A stretch of DNA of 64,000 nucleotides from an uncultured Lachnospiraceae bacterium (lineage in GTDB: Bacteria > Bacillota > Clostridia > Lachnospirales > Lachnospiraceae), in the NCBI GenBank assembly GCA_947382625.1, contig CANDAG010000003.1:1-64000 (forward strand). The letters are read 5' to 3'. The first letter of the stretch is position 1. Each line of letters opens with the position of its first letter. Under the pieces are notes generated by a model. That model was given only the letters and a program-made list of their open reading frames with translations, made no database searches and was not told where the DNA came from. The translations under genes were made by a program, and so were the position numbers. This document shows, in pieces, positions 61,472 to 64,000 of the stretch.

Positions 61472-62350
61472 TTACAGCAGCCCGGAAAGCCGGGCAAACT
61501 GATCCAGCGTAAGGGCTTCCCCCCGGATCGTCCTGCTAAGCTGCATCTGATCAAGAGCTTCATATACCTTTTCTCTGGCCACCGTCACATGCCTGCCGCC
61601 ATCTCCCGCAAGGACAGGGGCATTGGCAAGGGCATTGGCAAGGGTCTTTCTCCGCTGGTTAAAGGCGGCCCGTATCACAGAAAAAAGCAGCCTCTCATCC
61701 CTTACCTCCACCGGCTTTTCCCTGCGCCCTGTGAGACGGATGACTGCACTGCCCACACCCGGCCTTGGCATAAAGCAGGCAGGAGGAACGTTCATGGCGA
61801 TCTCCGGTTCCGCATAGTACTGCACGGCAAGGCTCAAAGCTCCGTAATCCTTGGTGCCGGGTCCTACCTGCATCCTGTCTGCCACCTCCTTCTGTACCAT
61901 AACGGTCATGCTCTGAAGGGGAGCATGACTTTCAAACAGCCCCATGATGATGGGCGTGGTAATATAATAAGGGAGATTGGCTACCACCTTAACAGGACGT
62001 CCGCCATTTCTTTCTTCGGACAGCTTTCTGATATCCACCTTCAGGATATCCTCATTGATAATGGTCACATTATCATAATCCCCCAGAGTTTCTTCCAATA
62101 TGGGGATCAGCTTTTTGTCAATCTCCACTGCGATCACACTTCCTGCGCTTTCCGCCAGATATTGGGTCAGAGAGCCGATCCCCGGACCTATTTCTATTAC
62201 GCAGTCTTCCCTGGTGATCTCTGCAGAGGCTACGATCTTTTGCAGAATATTGGCATCAATAAGAAAATTTTGTCCGTACTTCTTCTGGAAGCAAAAATTA
62301 TATTTCCGTATGATCTCCGCCGTTGCTGTGGGCGTTCCCAGATATGCCAT
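61472..62350 (-). CDS. rsmA: 16S rRNA dimethyladenosine transferase (KsgA)
   Basis: 292 residues. Dimethylates two adjacent adenines near the 3' end of 16S rRNA. Motifs: KKYGQNFLIDANIL, SAM-binding VIEIGPGIGSLTQYLA, catalytic NLPYYITTPII, and FNQRRKTLANAL in the C-terminal domain. ATG 62350 follows AAGGAAGG; 30 upstream codons in the same frame have no homology. It lies 32 bp after tatD, the usual pairing. Confidence 0.95.
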   Translation of the reverse strand: MAYLGTPTATAEIIRKYNFCFQKKYGQNFLIDANILQKIVASAEITREDCVIEIGPGIGSLTQYLAESAGSVIAVEIDKKLIPILEETLGDYDNVTIINEDILKVDIRKLSEERNGGRPVKVVANLPYYITTPIIMGLFESHAPLQSMTVMVQKEVADRMQVGPGTKDYGALSLAVQYYAEPEIAMNVPPACFMPRPGVGSAVIRLTGRREKPVEVRDERLLFSVIRAAFNQRRKTLANALANAPVLAGDGGRHVTVAREKVYEALDQMQLSRTIRGEALTLDQFARLSGLL

Positions 62351-62382
62351 CTCTATTATCCTTCCTTTCTGCTTTAGTCCTG

Positions 62383-63171
62383 TCAGACTGCCTGTGCCTT
62401 GCGGGGTATTTTTGAATAAAAATCCAGGGCATTCTGCCATGTCTGTGCCAGCACCTCTTCCTTTGTAAGCTTCTTAAGCTCTGCCAGCCGCTCCGCCACA
62501 AGTTCAATGTGGCCGGATTGATTTCTCTTTCCTCTGTAGGGCTCCGGCGAAAGATAGGGACAGTCTGTCTCCAGCAGGATGCGCTCCATGGGAATATAAT
62601 CTGCCGCCTCCAGAAGCCTTCTGGCATTTTTAAAAGTAAGGACTCCACCGATCCCAAAATAATAATCCATATTAAGATACTCTCTGGCCATCTCCTTCGT
62701 ATAAGCAAAGCAATGGATCACGCCCTTTGTCTTCTCTTTCTGCCAGCCCTTTAGAATATCCAGTGTATCCCTGGCCGCATCTCTGGAATGAATGATCACC
62801 GGAAGCCCTGTTTCCCCGGCCAGAGCAAGCTGTCTTTCAAACCATTTTTTCTGGATATCCTTCTCCGGCGTCTCCCAGTGATAATCAAGTCCGATCTCAC
62901 CGATAGCTACCACCTTAGGATCCGCCGACCTCTCCTTCAGCCACTGCATGTCTTCTTCTGTAAGATTCTCCGTCTCGGAAGGGTGTACTCCGATGGCCCC
63001 ATAGATAAACGGATACTCTGCTGCCAGCGCCATGGTCCTTTGGCTGGATTCCATACTGGCTCCTACATTTACAATATATCCCACTCCCTTTTGGTGCATT
63101 CCGGAGAGCAGCTCTTCCCTGTCCTGATCAAAGGCCTCGTCATCATAATGAGCGTGTGTATCGAAGATCAT
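62383..63171 (-). CDS. tatD: TatD-family metal-dependent DNase
   Basis: 262 residues. Metal ligands: FDTHAHYDDEAFD (HxH), VAIGEIGLDYHW, VIIHSRDAARD, GVIHCFAYT and LLETDCPYLSPEP. GAGGTGAC precedes ATG 63171. Acts as a 3'-5' exonuclease on DNA or RNA. First gene of the tatD-rsmA unit. Confidence 0.94.
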   Translation of the reverse strand: MIFDTHAHYDDEAFDQDREELLSGMHQKGVGYIVNVGASMESSQRTMALAAEYPFIYGAIGVHPSETENLTEEDMQWLKERSADPKVVAIGEIGLDYHWETPEKDIQKKWFERQLALAGETGLPVIIHSRDAARDTLDILKGWQKEKTKGVIHCFAYTKEMAREYLNMDYYFGIGGVLTFKNARRLLEAADYIPMERILLETDCPYLSPEPYRGKRNQSGHIELVAERLAELKKLTKEEVLAQTWQNALDFYSKIPRKAQAV

Positions 63172-63225
63172 TTTGTCACCTCAAATAAAAAAAATAAATT
63201 TTTCTAAATTTTTTTCAAAAAACAC

Positions 63226-63254
63226 TTGCAAACTAAAAGACATTATACTATAAT
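63226..63254 (+). promoter_or_regulatory. Promoter of tRNA-Lys
   Basis: TTGCAA (63226-63231), 17-bp spacer, TATAAT (63249-63254), 39 bp before the tRNA. Confidence 0.75.
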
Positions 63255-63293
63255 AAGATTCGCGTTGTAAATGAATTAAATAATAAATCTTAT

Positions 63294-63366
63294 GCGCCTT
63301 TAGCTCAGTTGGTAGAGCACCTGACTCTTAATCAGGGTGTCCAGGGTTCGAGCCCCTGAAGGCGCA
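63294..63366 (+). tRNA. tRNA-Lys (anticodon CTT)
   Basis: A 73-nt cloverleaf: acceptor GCGCCTT/AAGGCGC, D-arm GCTC...GAGC, anticodon arm CCTGA-CTCTTAA-TCAGG with anticodon CTT, T-arm CAGGG-TTCGAGC-CCCTG, discriminator A. CCA is not encoded. Confidence 0.96.
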
Positions 63367-63370
63367 GGCG

Positions 63371-63417
63371 AGTACCATTTTTGAGGACGTATGAGCCTTG
63401 GGGATGGTGCTTTTTTT
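63371..63417 (+). terminator. Terminator of tRNA-Lys
   Basis: AGTACCAT (63371-63378) pairs with ATGGTGCT (63404-63411, one G-U), followed by TTTTTTT. The loop is long (25 nt). Confidence 0.7.
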
Positions 63418-63447
63418 GTCCGTTGTCAACCAAAAGGAGGAGACCAC

Positions 63448-64000
63448 ATGCGTGAAACAATCAATGTCAAAGTAACCGAGCCCACTTATTATGCTGCAAC
63501 AGATGTTGCCTTTTCCCAGGTGGACGCCTGGTTCGGGCATACCCGCAGAGACTTAAAGATGGATATCATTTATCCTGAGGATTCCCAAAAAAGCTACCCC
63601 TGTATTGTCTGGATCTGCGGCGGCGCCTGGCTGCAGATGGATCGTTCTGCCCATCTGCCTTATCTGGCCTGGCTGGCCCGAAAAGGCTTTGTGGTGGCAA
63701 GCCCGGAATACCGCACCAGTAATGAAGCACAGTTTCCTGCCCAATTGATGGATATCAAGGCCGCCATACGATACCTGCGGGCCAACTGTGATCGTTATCG
63801 GATCGATACATCCCATTTCGGCGTAATGGGTGAATCTGCAGGCGGTTATCTGACTGCAATGGCGGCACTGGCAAGCGACCCCTGTTATGATACCGGGAAC
63901 TATCTGGAATATTCCAGCAAAGTGCAGGCCGCATGTCCCTGGTATCCCCCCACGGATGTCACCGCCTTTCCATATCCCTCTCCCCTGGAGGCGGCCGCTT
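63448..64000 (+). CDS. Alpha/beta hydrolase, 5' part (runs off the window)
   Basis: ATG 63448 after AAAGGAGGAG opens a frame still open at the window end (184 codons). Hormone-sensitive-lipase/BD-FAE-type esterase. The oxyanion motif is WICGGAWLQ (usual HGGGW, with Cys for His), and the nucleophile is in MGESAGGYL, preceded by FPAQLMDIKAAIRYLRAN. The rest of the catalytic triad is outside. A likely role is in short-chain or carbohydrate ester cleavage. Confidence 0.85.
   Translation, partial: MRETINVKVTEPTYYAATDVAFSQVDAWFGHTRRDLKMDIIYPEDSQKSYPCIVWICGGAWLQMDRSAHLPYLAWLARKGFVVASPEYRTSNEAQFPAQLMDIKAAIRYLRANCDRYRIDTSHFGVMGESAGGYLTAMAALASDPCYDTGNYLEYSSKVQAACPWYPPTDVTAFPYPSPLEAAA

Overview
The window looks like part of the chromosome of a motile, spore-forming member of the Clostridia, most likely Lachnospiraceae. 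Pointers are the bofA/yaaL pair (sporulation-associated), an anaerobe-type tad pilus locus with an FHA protein, a FliS-flagellin pair preceded by a very large flagellar-locus protein, CUT1 sugar importers with AraC/YesN and LacI regulators, and strong AGGAGG ribosome binding sites throughout. The assignment rests on gene content and sequence style only; no marker gene was compared.

Positions 1-12.2 kb form a mosaic accessory region beside uvrB. The true uvrB begins at position 41 and runs leftwards out of the window. About 3.2 kb to the right lies a second, truncated uvrB 5' end with its own copy of the LexA box. Between the two copies are an HD-domain hydrolase, a decayed toxin-antitoxin/SCP2 stretch and an intact PIN-toxin module. 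To the right of the broken uvrB comes a small unknown gene set (31-aa peptide, 144-aa protein). A 350-bp piece of that set recurs 7.5 kb further on, and the two copies bracket a six-gene minus-strand anti-phage operon: an RloA/RloB (AbiL-like) pair followed by a type II CBASS (SAVED/Cap4 effector, CD-NTase, Cap2 E1-E2, Cap3 JAB). This operon is the most notable system in the window.

12.3-24.2 kb is one long minus-strand catabolic operon: solute-binding lipoprotein, two permeases, membrane-bound AraC sensor-regulator, D-2-hydroxyacid dehydrogenase, GHL6-type glycoside hydrolase, metallo-beta-lactamase-fold hydrolase, tartronate-semialdehyde reductase and glycerate kinase. It suggests import and breakdown of a sugar-acid-containing glycan to phosphoglycerate. 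24.6-29.1 kb, on the plus strand, is a second sugar ABC importer with its LacI repressor and three tandem operator repeats. 29.1-37.6 kb holds rtcB, a two-component system driving a small peptide plus an ABC-2 exporter, an AraC regulator and a Gfo/Idh/MocA oxidoreductase.

37.6-50.7 kb, all minus strand, holds a sialyltransferase-like glycosyltransferase coupled to a two-subunit fumarase, a HIT hydrolase, a flavodoxin-SCP2 fusion and a complete tad-type pilus locus (CpaE, CpaF, TadB, TadC, Flp, TadG-like, two TadE-like proteins, prepilin peptidase, FHA protein). The TadC-like protein carries what looks like an inserted Ig-like domain. 51-64 kb holds bofA, yaaL, fliS, flagellin and its large upstream partner, glgB, a TPR/pseudo-AAA protein, rsmA, tatD, tRNA-Lys and the start of an alpha/beta hydrolase gene.
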